Origin: Trichobilharzia szidati
Lineage: Eukaryota > Platyhelminthes > Trematoda > Strigeidida > Schistosomatidae
Direction of reading: 5' to 3'
Assembly: GCA_944472155.2 (NCBI GenBank)
Contig: OX235277.1
Coordinates: forward strand, 29,088,804-29,152,803
DNA length: 64,000 bases
Every line of letters starts with the position of its first letter. Position 1 is the stretch's first letter. The notes under the pieces are model-generated. The model ran no database searches, was not told where the DNA came from, and saw only the letters and a list, made by a program, of their open reading frames with translations. Of this stretch, positions 37,190 through 47,544 are shown piece after piece. A program made the translations under genes and the position numbers.

Positions 37190-37765
37190 GATCCAACGCT
37201 TTAGTGGATGCAAGGTTCGAGTCCAAGTAGGAGCATCAGAATTCACTTAGATACAGGTACACTCAAATGAAACGTACTTCCCAGATCCCACAACTTTCGG
37301 TGTTAAACATACAGTAAATATCAGAAATAGATAACAAATGTGGCAATCTTGTTACATACTGTTTATAGTGTCAGGCAGATTGCACATTGTGATCTGAATG
37401 CTTTAAGATTCAAAGTAAAATCTCGAAAAATGAGGTAAAATTTCTTCTCAGACTATGTTTGTACATTACATCAAATGAGTAAATGAATATTTGTTCGACT
37501 GTATGACCCAAAGAGAATGGCTTACCTGATTTATACGTACCTTTTAATGACCTGACATACTGACTTTAATGGTGTGCAAATCTGCGTCTGATGTTAGACA
37601 GTAAGCAGTGATCAATAGAGAAAGACTTGGATATAGGTGTTGTGTTTTAAACGCTCATCAGAAGGAAATATCTACAACATTTACGGGACTGATGTCCATT
37701 ATGAGATTCGAACTAATGTCAGTCAGTAGTACAGATATCTGCTAAATTCCGTTGAAGGTAAAATT
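37190..37765. other. No gene seen
   Basis: No recognised element, apart from a B-box-like phrase near 37205 (AAGGTTCGAGTCC). Confidence 0.35.
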
Positions 37766-37767
37766 CA

Positions 37768-38895
37768 TTTCGATAAAGTCTCACAGTGCTATACAGTAAT
37801 ACTTACTGATGAACACGTTTCGAGCACAATTTATTAACGCTAGTAATCATATGAAGACACTGCTCACACAACTTTCTAACTTCATTCATATAATTCCATT
37901 ATTTTTCATCGCTTGATGTGATTGGTATTAGTATTTCCCATATTTCCGGTATGAGTGATCAGTCATCGCATCCTATTGCACGTGTTGGGCACAGACTCAA
38001 TGAACCAGGACTCAGTAATCAACCTCTCTCTTTCTGCATCTAGCTATATTACCTTTTAGAATTTTAACCTTCTCCAACCCTATTGTGTGTTTGTGTTAGT
38101 GCATGCAGTGCAACCGTTGAGCTCTTTTATAAATTACTTATTTTCTTGGGGTCAACTATTCTTACCTTAGCTAAATTCTTATGCTCCGACAATCTGACTA
38201 CCCCCGACTAGTTTTACCTGATAATGATAACATAAATAAGAGAAAATGTAAGTCATCTACAGCTCTACAATATAAGGAGGGGACATCTGAGACCCTACGT
38301 AGGATTCTTAACAAAGCAGGGATTACAGTGGCATTTAAACCTACAAACTCACTCACGTACGACAAGCTCTGTAGGTTAAAGGACCCAGTTGACCCAATTA
38401 CGCAAAATAATATAATTTACAAAATAGCTTGCAATGACTGTGAGTGAGGTCAACTACATAGATCAAACCAGTGGACCGGGTGCTGGTAGTCAGATTGTCA
38501 GAGCATAAGAATTTAGCGAAAGTGAGGATGACTGATCCCACGAAGATAAGTAGTTTAGAAAAAACTCAGCACTGCATCACACTGCATGCATGAACACAAC
38601 CACGCAATAGGGTGAGAGAGGGTTAAAATTCTAAGAAGTAATCTAGGTAAGTGGAGAGAGGTTGATTACTGAATCCTTGTTCATCTAGTCTACATCTAAC
38701 ATGTGCAACAGGAATGAATCCTCACTCATACCTGTAATACTACTACCAATCAAATCAAGCGTTAAAAAACATAATGGAATTATATACACGAAGTGAGAAA
38801 GTTGTGTGAGTAGTGTCTTGATATGACTATGAGCGGTAATAAATTGTGCTCAAAACGTGTTCATAACACTGTGAGACTTTATCGAAATGAAATTT
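37768..38895 (+). mobile_element. PLE-E copy between inverted terminal repeats
   Basis: Coding remnant 38181-38447 reads LRRILNKAGITVAFKPTNS, LCRLKDPVDP and IIYKIACNDCE, then decays. Terminal repeats 37768-37860 and 38812-38895 are inverted (CGATAAAGTCTCACAGTG; CACTGTGAGACTTTATCG). Confidence 0.75.
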
Positions 38896-39730
38896 ACCCA
38901 CAATGTATGTAAATGAACCTGAACATTGAACGTTGGTTCATTGACCTTGGTAGCCATTGGCGGGCAACTCGAAGGCGCGAATGGTTCAACCGTGTACAAG
39001 TTGAAAGAAGACGAAAGAATACGAATGAAAGTACTATACATTATTTGTAAAACATTTGTTTAGAGACTTTGTACAGATTGTTGATTTTAACTCCCTAAGA
39101 ATACAATTTCTTATTGATCCTTGTGTTTTGGAGTTAATGTCAATAATTGTACCTAGTATAATTGTCGGTTCGGAGCATCTTCTGAAAAGATAGGAACTTA
39201 ATTTGACAATGGAATTATACTCCTTCACGGTGCACAAGTTCTATTCTAATATCAATGTCAGCTAAAGTTCGAAAGGTTCTTGATATATATTCTCAAGTGG
39301 TGTGGGTCACTGGCGTCAGTATATCAGTTTAACTAATGTGTCCCGGGTCCGAACCCTGTTCAAAATACTCCAGCTTGAGCGAATCTGGGAATAGCATGAG
39401 TCTATATGTGTATAATAAGTGTCATATATAGTATAGCGCATGAAAATATGTCGTTTGATATCAAGTGAGTCTCAAAAACTATTATGAACTCAAAAACAAG
39501 AAAGTGATACTTCACTTACATTCAGGAGGTAAACTGATTGTAACCATACTACAATCAGCATTTTGTGACTGGGTTAACTAAACAGAAAAAAAAACACAAG
39601 ACAAAAATCAATATTAGAACATAAAAAAGTTTATTCATTCATGTTTGTGATTCTTCGTTGACATATCTGACTGTATTGGGCTGTGAACAGATGCGTCGTT
39701 ACTTCAGATCACGCCTATAAGCGCACGAAG

Positions 39731-39868
39731 TGAGAGTCGTGGTCTGATGGATAATCCTTTGGCGTTCGAAGCGATGGGTACTCAGTTCGATTACAGGTAT
39801 ATCCAATGACGAGTCCCAAATAGGACGAAATGAGCATCCTGGATTCCACTGCCAGTCACCAACTACCA
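39731..39868 (+). mobile_element. Smalpha-like SINE copy
   Basis: GTCGTGGTCTGATGGATAA, CAGTTCGATTACAGG, then ATGACGAGTCCCAAATAGG, ACGAAATG and TCCTGGATTCCACTGC. Short but readable; C3 is A and helix I is one base short. Confidence 0.7.
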
Positions 39869-39989
39869 GAAAACATAAATTCTCAGATATCGTTGAAGTG
39901 TCCGTCCTAGGAGTCGGCATGTCAACAGAAGTTAAATATCTCATTTCAGTCAATCAACGGAAATAACTTTATTCCTGTTGCAAAAGATG

Positions 39990-40150
39990 TGGCTCTTGTG
40001 GCCCGATCGGTCTAATGGATAACGTTTTAAAGTTTGAAACGAAGAATGCTGGATTCATGTCTGAGTGAAAACACCATCATTCATTCAGGTGCAAGTACAT
40101 CCAGATGACGACTCTCAAAAAGGATGAAATACATGTCCTGGATTCATGAG
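39990..40150 (+). mobile_element. Smalpha-like SINE copy
   Basis: Second plus copy 120 bp after the first: TGGCCCGATCGGTCTAATGG, ACATCCAGATGACGACTC, GGATGAAATAC and GTCCTGGATTC. The head is nearer to the family form than the hammerhead segment. Confidence 0.65.
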
Positions 40151-40284
40151 TATCTTGTAAAATATCTACATTATTGTTATTTTTAGTAATAACAGTGCAA
40201 ACAGTAGCTTTCGTTTGAATTTCCCCACTGGATATAGTCTCTTAAAAGTTATACATATAAATATATATATGCTTTTTTCAGTTT

Positions 40285-40745
40285 GACGACGGATTGCGAT
40301 CAGGGAGAGAACCACTGAAAACCGACGAGGGAGTACTGGACAGCTGTTTCATCCCAGCTTGGGATCATCATCAATACGCACCCGCCGATGGGGTTAAAAG
40401 TCAAGCACGTATACCATTCAACCACTGACTCTTCAATGGCTAGCCAGTCCATGAATTCTAGCTTCTACCAGTTCGTGATTTAGCGTGACTGGGACCAACC
40501 AGTGTCATTGGTGGGAATTCCATGCTCACACTCACTCACTTGACGACTTCTCACCAGAACTACAGAAAACTCAGTCATGTAGCAAGTCACTAGCTAGCAT
40601 TAGATTAATTTTCAAGAGTTTGAACCTCAGTGGATGCGCACTGCCGATGATTTCCAAACTAGGCTGACGAAACAGCTGTCCAGTACTCCAGTGCTGGTTT
40701 TCAATGGTTCTCTAACTGATATCAATCCGCGGTCAAACTCGTAAA
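40285..40745. mobile_element. SINE-1 inverted pair with spacer
   Basis: Minus SINE-1 (40285-40430), inverted spacer (40431-40620), plus SINE-1 3-prime half (40621-40745) with CTAGGCTGACGAAACAGCTG and TCCAGTACTCC. Confidence 0.6.
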
Positions 40746-41439
40746 AACAAATCTAATCCTTACAAACCAATTCTTGAGAATATACATATGTGACTGTAAT
40801 GCCTGGTACTAAATTTGTTACAAAGGGACTCTTCTTTGAACATTGTGTTCGATGCATGTTTATATATTTGCATTAGTAGACCAGTTTTTCACATGTATAT
40901 AGATTGTATCCGGATACATCAATAAGTTATATAAAAGAGGAGGCGTTCAGCGAAGAGTTACCCTTTTCGCCGATGGTACTCTATTTGATTTTAGCTCATG
41001 ATGAAATCCTCCAACCAGTCAAATCAAATCCCTACGAAGACCAATACACGAGGAAGATATACATTTTGGGGCATTCTAGCCGAGAAGTAACTTGCACGGA
41101 AACAGTGTGGTCGTCCATGAAATATGTGAGCCCAACCATTATATCTCTCATTCAGGGTTTCAGGTTTCTTTATAAAAATACCTAAGAATTATTATGGTAT
41201 TTTTTGGTGTAGAATCAAAACAGTATTTTTCTGAACATTGTCGCTATTTAAACCACAGGTCCTTCAGTCGAAATCTCAATTTATAAATTGGACTCACAAT
41301 TTACAAGTTAAACGGTTCGAGGGGTGAAATTTCATCACAGTTTCTTTTGAAAAGTACATTTGTTCAGATAACAGTGTGTGATGTAACTGATACTATAAGT
41401 GACAATCAAAACAAATTGCAAGGACAGACGCACGGCGTT

Positions 41440-42200
41440 CTTACACTACTAATGGCTTTCGAAATCCTATTGGCTGTTCACTGTCTTAATTTATCGATGA
41501 CACTAGTGATTCTCAAGGTCATTTTAAAGATATACGGCAACAAGCGCTGTCGGTCTTTACTTCATTTGGACACTAGTAGCTAGTGTGATGTGTCTAATCC
41601 TTTGTTTGGCCCAGACTGAATTCTATCAGTCAAGTTTGCAATTTGGCCACCATTCTATGTAGCTCGCTATGGCGAGTGCCAACTAGGACAAAACCTGGGT
41701 CCAAAGCTTCCTGTGGCCGACTGCCTCCAACCACCATATATTATCAATTCAGTGTGCACCATGACAGCGAGCTACCCAGAATGGTGGCCAAATTCCGAAC
41801 CTGACTGATAGTTACTAGTGTCCAATCAAAGTATCCAATACAGTCTTACAGGAGGTCACTCGCGAACGCGAATAGCTCAGTGGTAAAGTTTCTGACTGCA
41901 GCACAAGGTTACGCGGGTTCTAATCTCAGAAGGGACATGAGTTCTTTCAAGGTTACAGATACGCCTTGCTGATGAGTGCCAGCTAGCACGAAACCCAGGC
42001 CAATTTACTCCAACCACCTAATAGCTGTCAGTCTTTATTTTGACTGTTGTTTGAGTTAGTTAAAGCCCTCTTACCAACGTCCAGTCTTCTCATCTGTCTT
42101 TGCATCCCAGCGGTGCTATTGTTGTTGTTGTTGACGTGCGATTAGGACAGATTAGCCAGCGCATTAAAGTTAGTTTTCTCTCAAAGTCTACTAGGTCATA
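41440..42200 (+). repeat. R1 repeat, copy 4, split by SINE-3
   Basis: Left part 41440-41566 and right part 42026-42200 are R1. The break is flanked by a diverged direct repeat (GCTGTCGGTCTTTACTT versus GCTGTCAGTCTTTATTT), a likely target duplication of about 17 bp. Confidence 0.55.
41567..42025 (+). mobile_element. SINE-3 insertion, permuted/tandem form
   Basis: Starts with an inverted tail piece, then a plus tail (GTGCACCATGACAGCGAGC), then a head (GAATAGCTCAGTGGTAAAG; GGGTTCTAATCTCAG) and hammerhead segment CTGATGAGTGCCAGCTAGC, ACGAAACCCAGG. The head follows a tail, as if the element had been copied from a concatemer or circle. Confidence 0.65.
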
Positions 42201-42477
42201 GTTCCGGTCATATCATCCATCCCCGACTTAATATCATTAGACAAGATGGAGCCTATCGAGCATGGCTTATTGTGGTAACCGCTAAAACCACAAAATTTAA
42301 AAAAGATTTTATTACTACCAATCATACTACTTTTAACTCAGCTGTACTGGAAGTAAAATGTGTTTTCATTGAAAATCCACCTTTGGATCAGGCACATCAA
42401 AGGGAATGATTATTATTTTAAAAACGCCAACTAACTTCAAGATGGACTCATAACTTTCAGGTCCTGGATTTGTGTCA

Positions 42478-42762
42478 TTTGTTACTGATAAGATTTATCA
42501 GTAGTATATAGAGAGACGTTCATCGGCATAAAAACACCAAATAGCAGGGAGATAGATTTGATATCAGAGAAAGCGAATGATTCAGCTCTGCAGGGAAACA
42601 TCGGACACATGAGAGGAACGCAAAGAAACACAATATGAAAGAGGGGCAGAAGTTGCACAACACGAAAGATCTGTGCAAATGGTGATTTGAAGATATGATT
42701 TGAACATAATTTGACTACACAGAGATACCGAATTACCAAGTCTTTCGTCTTCTGCTGTTACA
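42478..42762 (+). repeat. LTR-like repeat, family 2, copy 2
   Basis: Matches 6566-6850 and ends GCTGTTACA, like the solo LTR family end. The left end lacks the TGTGG start. Confidence 0.5.
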
Positions 42763-42764
42763 AA

Positions 42765-43690
42765 TTCACTTACTGCTGGAGTTAAGGGTGCACACTGCTG
42801 GAGTATTCTCCGTTGTCTTCAGTGATTCTGTAACTGAAGTGTATTGATGTTCCTAACGAAGTTCTATGCACTGAAATTCATCATGACAACTATTCCTACT
42901 CATTTCAGATTCTCAACATATATAACAATAAAAATCTATGAAAAAAAAGAAGCATACTTACTGTACTGGATTTACTTCTCATCTTAGTGAAGTATTTATT
43001 TTCTCAATGAATTAAATCCATAGTAATTCAAAATATATAAATACGTGTTCCAATATTCATTCACTCCAGATTTTTTTGTGTTCTTTTGAAGAAATTGTCA
43101 ATCCGTCAATATTTGTGAGTGTGAGTATAGGAAGTCTAGTTAAATGTCCTTAAAATTCGATTAAATGCATTCACATTTAACTGATATCAATATCGCCAGC
43201 ATCCTCAATGTCCTGGTACAATTTACTGCAAAAACTGATGATGATAATGATAATGATAAGAATAGTAGTGTGAATAATGGTAACACTGAGTATAATCAAT
43301 TCAACGATGAATTAATTTAAGTATGATCACGTGTGATTAGATGGACTAACAGATGCGTGTACCTCCCCCCACCTCTCCCCGCAACACACACACATACGGA
43401 TACACCTACACACAATCAAATGATTGGTTATTTTATATGAATAAAACAATCAAAAAAGTCACATGTTATGTGATTACTCAATAAGAATAAAAATTTTGCT
43501 TCACTCCATTTTAAAAATTCAAGCTTATTGTAGGATTAAATTTATTACAAGTTATTATGTAATGAGTAACTTGAGGGTAATCAGCAGTCGGCAACTGAAG
43601 TCCTGCATCAGGTCCTTTGTTTATTGGTGTAAGTTAAGTTTGTCATGTGATCAGCATGCTAGGTGACTCGTCATCATCGTACACTCTGAA
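42765..43690. other. No gene seen; simple repeats
   Basis: AT-rich sequence with a GATAAT-type microsatellite (43240-43290) and a C-rich/CACACA tract (43365-43420). Confidence 0.4.
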
Positions 43691-43699
43691 TTATTGTTA

Positions 43700-43990
43700 A
43701 ATAGTTGATGGCAAGCTGTAGGAAGACTTGGCCAAGCTCTTGTGTTTGTTGACCTTTGTCAATAGGGCATATCTGTAATCTTGAAGGAATTCATACCACT
43801 TCTGAGACTCAAACTTCAGTCACCTAGATGTGCAGTCAGAGACGTTGCCATTGAGTTATTCGGGATACCGACTGTTATTCTGTAGAAGTGTAATGGATAC
43901 TTTGATACTTTGAACAAGTTTTAGTAACTAACGTCACGTGACTAGTCCTTTGGTTGGCGCAGACTGAAGTCCATCAGTCAAGAAAATCGA
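43700..43990 (-). mobile_element. SINE-3, decayed copy
   Basis: Minus: AATAACTCAATGGCAACGTC, tail GATTACAGATATGCCC, and the flanking GTGACTAGTCCTTTGG-type end. The hammerhead core is lost. Confidence 0.55.
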
Positions 43991-44019
43991 TATTCATTTG
44001 TTCATTCGTGTCTGCAGCT

Positions 44020-44215
44020 GACAAGTACGAATGAAATATAATGAAGTTTATTTTATTCTGCTTAATATGTTCTTTTTGCTTTGTTGAAGTCTATCGTGTG
44101 AAACAACTGTATGCCAATTTCATACTATTTGATATAACAGCACACAGAGATACAGTTCGATTAACCGGATGACGTTCTGAGCATAATTTATTCGATTATA
44201 GGAATTATTAAAAAG
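44020..44215. repeat. PLE 3-prime piece and PLE-E-like terminal repeat piece
   Basis: 44020-44095 matches the segment at 9980-10040 (TTTATTTTATTCTGC). 44145-44210 (CACACAGAGATACAGTTCG, GGATGACGTTCTGAGC) is a terminal-repeat fragment. Confidence 0.45.
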
Positions 44216-44394
44216 ATGGCTGAAGCGAAGAAAACTCTCTTTTCGATGAAGTCATCAACAGAGACTGTACATTCGTGTATTTATAGTAAATGTGTGTGTG
44301 GGAAAGTTCTAGAATTATTTCTGGTCAAAGGTCAAATTATTAATAATAATAATAATACTATGTATAATAAAGTTACTTCGCTAAGCCAGTAATT

Positions 44395-45588
44395 ATTATT
44401 ATTATTATATTATTGTTTCCTTTAGTTCCTAGAGGAACATAGGGCTTCAGCCATGCGTCTCCATTGCGTTCGATTCTCTGCTAGAGTTTTCACCTGGCTC
44501 CAGGTCTGCCCACATGCTTTCATCTCCTCTTCACATGATCTCCTCCAGGTCACCCTTGGACGACCAACTCGCCGCTTCCCTTTCGGGTTCCACTCGAGGG
44601 CTTGTCTAGTGATGTCACTTGCTGGTTTCCTCAGAGTGTGGCCAATCCATCTCCATTTTTTCCTGCCTATTTGTTTCACAATGGGTTCCTGGTTGGTTCG
44701 CTCCCAGAGATCTTTGTTGCTGATCCTTTCCGGCCATCTGATCTTGAGTACTGAGCGAAGACATCTGTTAATGAAGGTCTGTAGCTTGTTTGAGGTGCTC
44801 TTTGTGACACGCCAAGTCTCTGATCCGTATAGTAGTACTGACTTCACATTGGAGTTGAAAATCCCGATCTTATTTTTGACGCTGAATGATGTTGTCCTCC
44901 ACACAGACTTCAGAGTAATGAAAGCTTGCCTTGCTTTCCCGATCCTTGCTTTGATATCCTCGTCAGTTCCGCCTGTAGTTGAAACAATGCTTCCCAAGTA
45001 GGTAAAGGAGGTAGTTTCTTTCAGGTTTTTTCCATTTATGCTGATTGCTGTCTGTTGTTGTTGTTGGTGTTGGCCAGGGATCTTCATCACCTCCGTTTTC
45101 TCTATGTTCACCTGGAGTCCTATCTTTGATGCTTCTTCTGCCAACTTGTTACTTTTCACTTGCATATCTTCCAGTTTGTGGGAAATCAGGCATATATCAT
45201 CGGCGAAGTCCAGATCCTCCAAGTTTTTTGTGTGAGTCCATTTTATGCCTGTTTCCTCATTGCCCGCTGTTTGTCGCATTATCCAGTCTACTGCAATCAG
45301 GAAAATCATTGGCGATAGTAGGCAACCCTGTCTTACTCCTGTCTTCACTTCGAAGGATTCCGTGAGCTTCCCGTTGTGGATTACTTGGCATGCAGCGTTG
45401 TCATACAACTGTTGGATGAGATGTATAATTGTCGGCGGCACCCCGTAGTAGCGAAGTAGTTGCCAAATCACCTCTCGATCGACGCTGTCGAAGGCCTTTT
45501 CAAAGTCGATGAAGTTGAGATAGAGAGGTGACTGCCATTCCAAACTTTGTTCAATGATGATCCGTAGTGTGGCGATTTGATCAATAAG
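44395..45588 (-). mobile_element. SR2-like LINE, 5-prime truncated, best-preserved copy
   Basis: Carries an open RT half and the complete 3-prime end, closing in a TAATAA-type microsatellite (44340-44410). The 5-prime truncation at about 45588 is typical of target-primed reverse transcription. A SINE-L tail abuts it there. Confidence 0.9.
44422..45543 (-). CDS. SR2-like RT C-terminal half, 373 codons open
   Basis: Non-LTR (RTE clade) reverse transcriptase lacking the endonuclease and RT start. Motifs: NFIDFEKAFDSVDR (10-23, catalytic Asp), GVRQGCLLSPMIF (69-81), LDFADD (111-116, catalytic Asp pair), KTEVMK (149-154), a Gln run (158-164), TYLGSIVS (181-188), LLYGSETW (237-244), KKWRWIGHTLR (295-305), GRPRVTWRR (327-335). 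The frame is open upstream of the ATG to the truncation point, so the ATG is not native. No stops or frameshifts: a young copy. Needs a full-length SR2 elsewhere to move. Confidence 0.9.
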   Translation of the reverse strand: MEWQSPLYLNFIDFEKAFDSVDREVIWQLLRYYGVPPTIIHLIQQLYDNAACQVIHNGKLTESFEVKTGVRQGCLLSPMIFLIAVDWIMRQTAGNEETGIKWTHTKNLEDLDFADDICLISHKLEDMQVKSNKLAEEASKIGLQVNIEKTEVMKIPGQHQQQQQTAISINGKNLKETTSFTYLGSIVSTTGGTDEDIKARIGKARQAFITLKSVWRTTSFSVKNKIGIFNSNVKSVLLYGSETWRVTKSTSNKLQTFINRCLRSVLKIRWPERISNKDLWERTNQEPIVKQIGRKKWRWIGHTLRKPASDITRQALEWNPKGKRRVGRPRVTWRRSCEEEMKACGQTWSQVKTLAENRTQWRRMAEALCSSRN

Positions 45589-45589
45589 A

Positions 45590-45720
45590 CTGCTTAAGAG
45601 GGAAGGTTGGGCATGAGGCTAGCAACTGCATTCCGTAAAAACAAACACCACTGCTAATGGAAGTTCAAAGCTCTAGTTTGAAGCCCTATATTCCACTGGA
45701 AGGCGTAAAGGACTAAAAAG
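45590..45720 (+). mobile_element. SINE-L 3-prime part
   Basis: GGAAGGTTGGGCATGAGGC, CAAACACCACTGCTAATGG, then TTTGAAGCCCTATATTCCAC and AAGGACTAAAAAG, the SR2-like tail. The tRNA-like head is missing. Confidence 0.65.
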
Positions 45721-46009
45721 AAAGTAGTACTATTCTAGAAATATTTCAGGTCAAAGGTCAAATTAATAAAGTCACAAAGTGTAATAATCAGGAAGACGGG
45801 GTAGGCATAATAAGATCATAATAACTGAAAAACTTGACTGTTTGTACAATTATGGACTAAAGACGTAGTGATAACCATACAAATAGCAAGTTCGGACATA
45901 TTAAAAACGAACAAAGAAATCTAGAAATGGAGATAAGAATTAGGAGCGCAAACATAACAGAAGTAAACATGAAGGTTGAATAGGAAAGGTAACAGGAGAG
46001 GATAGGAAG

Positions 46010-46440
46010 TTGGGTCTGATTAAATATTTCATTTCTTTGGTGTTCAGCTGAGAAGGAAAACTGACAACTCACTGAGAAGATCCATCTACAAATCATCACA
46101 TGGAACAGGCAGTTTATCAACTTCCATAGCTGAGTGCCTTTAAAGCAGAAACAGAAACCTAATATACTCTTTTTCGTCGGGAATCAAGAAAAATTGCACT
46201 GAGGAGTGAATTGATGAAGAAATGTGAAATCTCCGAGGGACCCTGGTAGAAAATGCCATCCCACCTAGATTCATAGCCAACAATCTCAAACCAAAGAACG
46301 CGCCTGAAAAAGTTCGAGTCGTCCTCAAGAGGATGCTGAACCTTAACCTGGAATTTGAAAGTGATGTCAAAGCAAAACTTCTTCGTAGACGGCTTTCGAA
46401 TAAAATAAAAACTAGTAGTGCAGATAGAAATTAATAAAAA
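46010..46440 (+). mobile_element. PLE-C fragment, inverted relative to the main copy
   Basis: Reads GKLTTH, MEQAVYQLP, then LRSELMKKCEISEGP and LTWNLKVMSKQNFFVDGFR. It is homologous, in the opposite orientation, to 47545-47940, so two PLE-C copies face each other. Confidence 0.6.
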
Positions 46441-46822
46441 GAAAAATAACAGGAATAAACAGGAAGGTTGGATAAGAAGGTTAATAGGAATAATCATTAT
46501 TCGTGGGACTGACTTTTCATGATGGCAATGGTAGGGACAACGGCTGGACGTATTTCTTTTGAACATATAGCGTCGGCTTGAGCTTCTGGATAACCAGCAC
46601 TTCAGCTATTCCTAGATGCATTGATTTTACTCGCTTTGATAGGTTTGATCGAATGTTTTATATAACTTTGAAGGACTTTTCATCAAATGGAGCTGAATAT
46701 CCAGAATTCACTAGAAGTTCTGTTACCGAAATGTATAGACCCTTGCGTTCTCCCTTTGCTTACCATTATGGATAGTGTTTCCGCGTGCGTTTTGCAGGTG
46801 GACGCATGGTACTCAGCTTCAC

Positions 46823-46840
46823 AAAAACAAGTGAAATGGT
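46823..46840 (+). repeat. Target-site duplication, left copy
   Basis: AAAAACAAGTGAAATGGT, identical over 18 bp to 47527-47544. It borders the SINE-3 inverted dimer and reads as PLE-C coding sequence on the minus strand (HFTCF). Confidence 0.85.
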
Positions 46841-46869
46841 ATTAGATGGTTGGAGGCAATCGGCAGGAA

Positions 46870-46914
46870 GCCTTGAACCTAGGTTTCGTGATAGTTGGCA
46901 CTCATCAGCAAGGC
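46870..46914 (-). ncRNA. Hammerhead ribozyme in SINE-3, left arm
   Basis: Exact mirror of the motif at 47316-47360, with identical core, stems and cut position, on the minus strand. Confidence 0.7.
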
Positions 46915-47315
46915 GTATCTGAAACCTTGAAGGAACTGATGTCCCTTCTGAGATTCGAACCAGCGTCACCCAGTGCTGCAGTCAGAGACGTTACCACTGA
47001 GCTATTCAGGCTCACGACTGACCTCCTGTAGGACTGTATTGGATATTTTTGATTGCACACTAGTCAGTGACTAGTGTAATGTGTCTAGTCCTATCTTCGG
47101 TGCAGACTGAATTCTATCAGTCATGTTTGCAATGTGGCCACCATTACACATAACACTAGTTACTGACTAGTGTGCAATCAAAAATATCCAATACAGTCCT
47201 ACAGGAGGTCAGTCGTGAGCCTGAATAGCTCAGTGGTAACGTCTCTGACTGCAGCACTGGGTGACGCTGGTTCGAATCTCAGAAGGGACATCAGTTCCTT
47301 CAAGGTTTCAGATAC

Positions 47316-47360
47316 GCCTTGCTGATGAGTGCCAACTATCACGAAACCTAGGTTCAAGGC
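47316..47360 (+). ncRNA. Hammerhead ribozyme in SINE-3, right arm
   Basis: Helix I GCCTTG (47316-47321) with CAAGGC (47355-47360); CTGATGA (47322-47328); helix II GTG/CAC (47329-47331 with 47340-47342); GAAA (47343-47346); helix III CCT/AGG (47347-47352); T-T before the predicted cut after 47354. All core bases fit the type I consensus. Self-cleavage is inferred. Confidence 0.7.
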
Positions 47361-47526
47361 TTCCTGCCGATTGCCTCCAACCATCTAATACCAACAATTC
47401 ACAGTGCACCGTAATGGCGAGCCACCTAGCATGGTGGCCACATTGCAAACATGACTGATAGAATTCAGTCTGCACCGAAGATAGGACTAGACACATTACA
47501 CTAGTTACTGACTAGTGTGCAATCAA

Positions 47527-47544
47527 AAAAACAAGTGAAATGGT
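47527..47544 (+). repeat. Target-site duplication, right copy
   Basis: Second copy of AAAAACAAGTGAAATGGT; joining the two sides removes the SINE dimer and restores the PLE-C reading direction. Confidence 0.85.

Larger units (their letters stand above)
46841..47526. mobile_element. SINE-3 inverted dimer (long hairpin)
   Basis: Left arm 46841-47083 (minus SINE-3) and right arm 47147-47389 (plus SINE-3) differ at two noticed positions, both near the loop; the loop is 63 bp and is itself SINE-3 tail. The right copy continues to 47526 with a full tail and the ACACTAGTTACTGACTAGTG palindrome. The identical 61-codon antisense frames in both arms are a by-product of the identity, not genes. Flanked by an 18-bp target duplication in PLE-C. 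Confidence 0.88.

Noticed and set aside
44453..45001. 182-codon plus-strand frame and overlapping frames to 45448
   Set aside because: They lie antisense to the intact SR2 reverse transcriptase and have no domain of their own.
47316..47360. CRISPR-like or phage-like structure from repeated palindromes
   Set aside because: The repeats are dispersed SINEs and PLE ends in a eukaryotic context, without regular spacers or associated genes.
46846..47384. Two identical 61-codon frames in opposite orientation
   Set aside because: Identity follows from the inverted SINE-3 arms; the frames run across tRNA-like and hammerhead sequence, not a protein gene.
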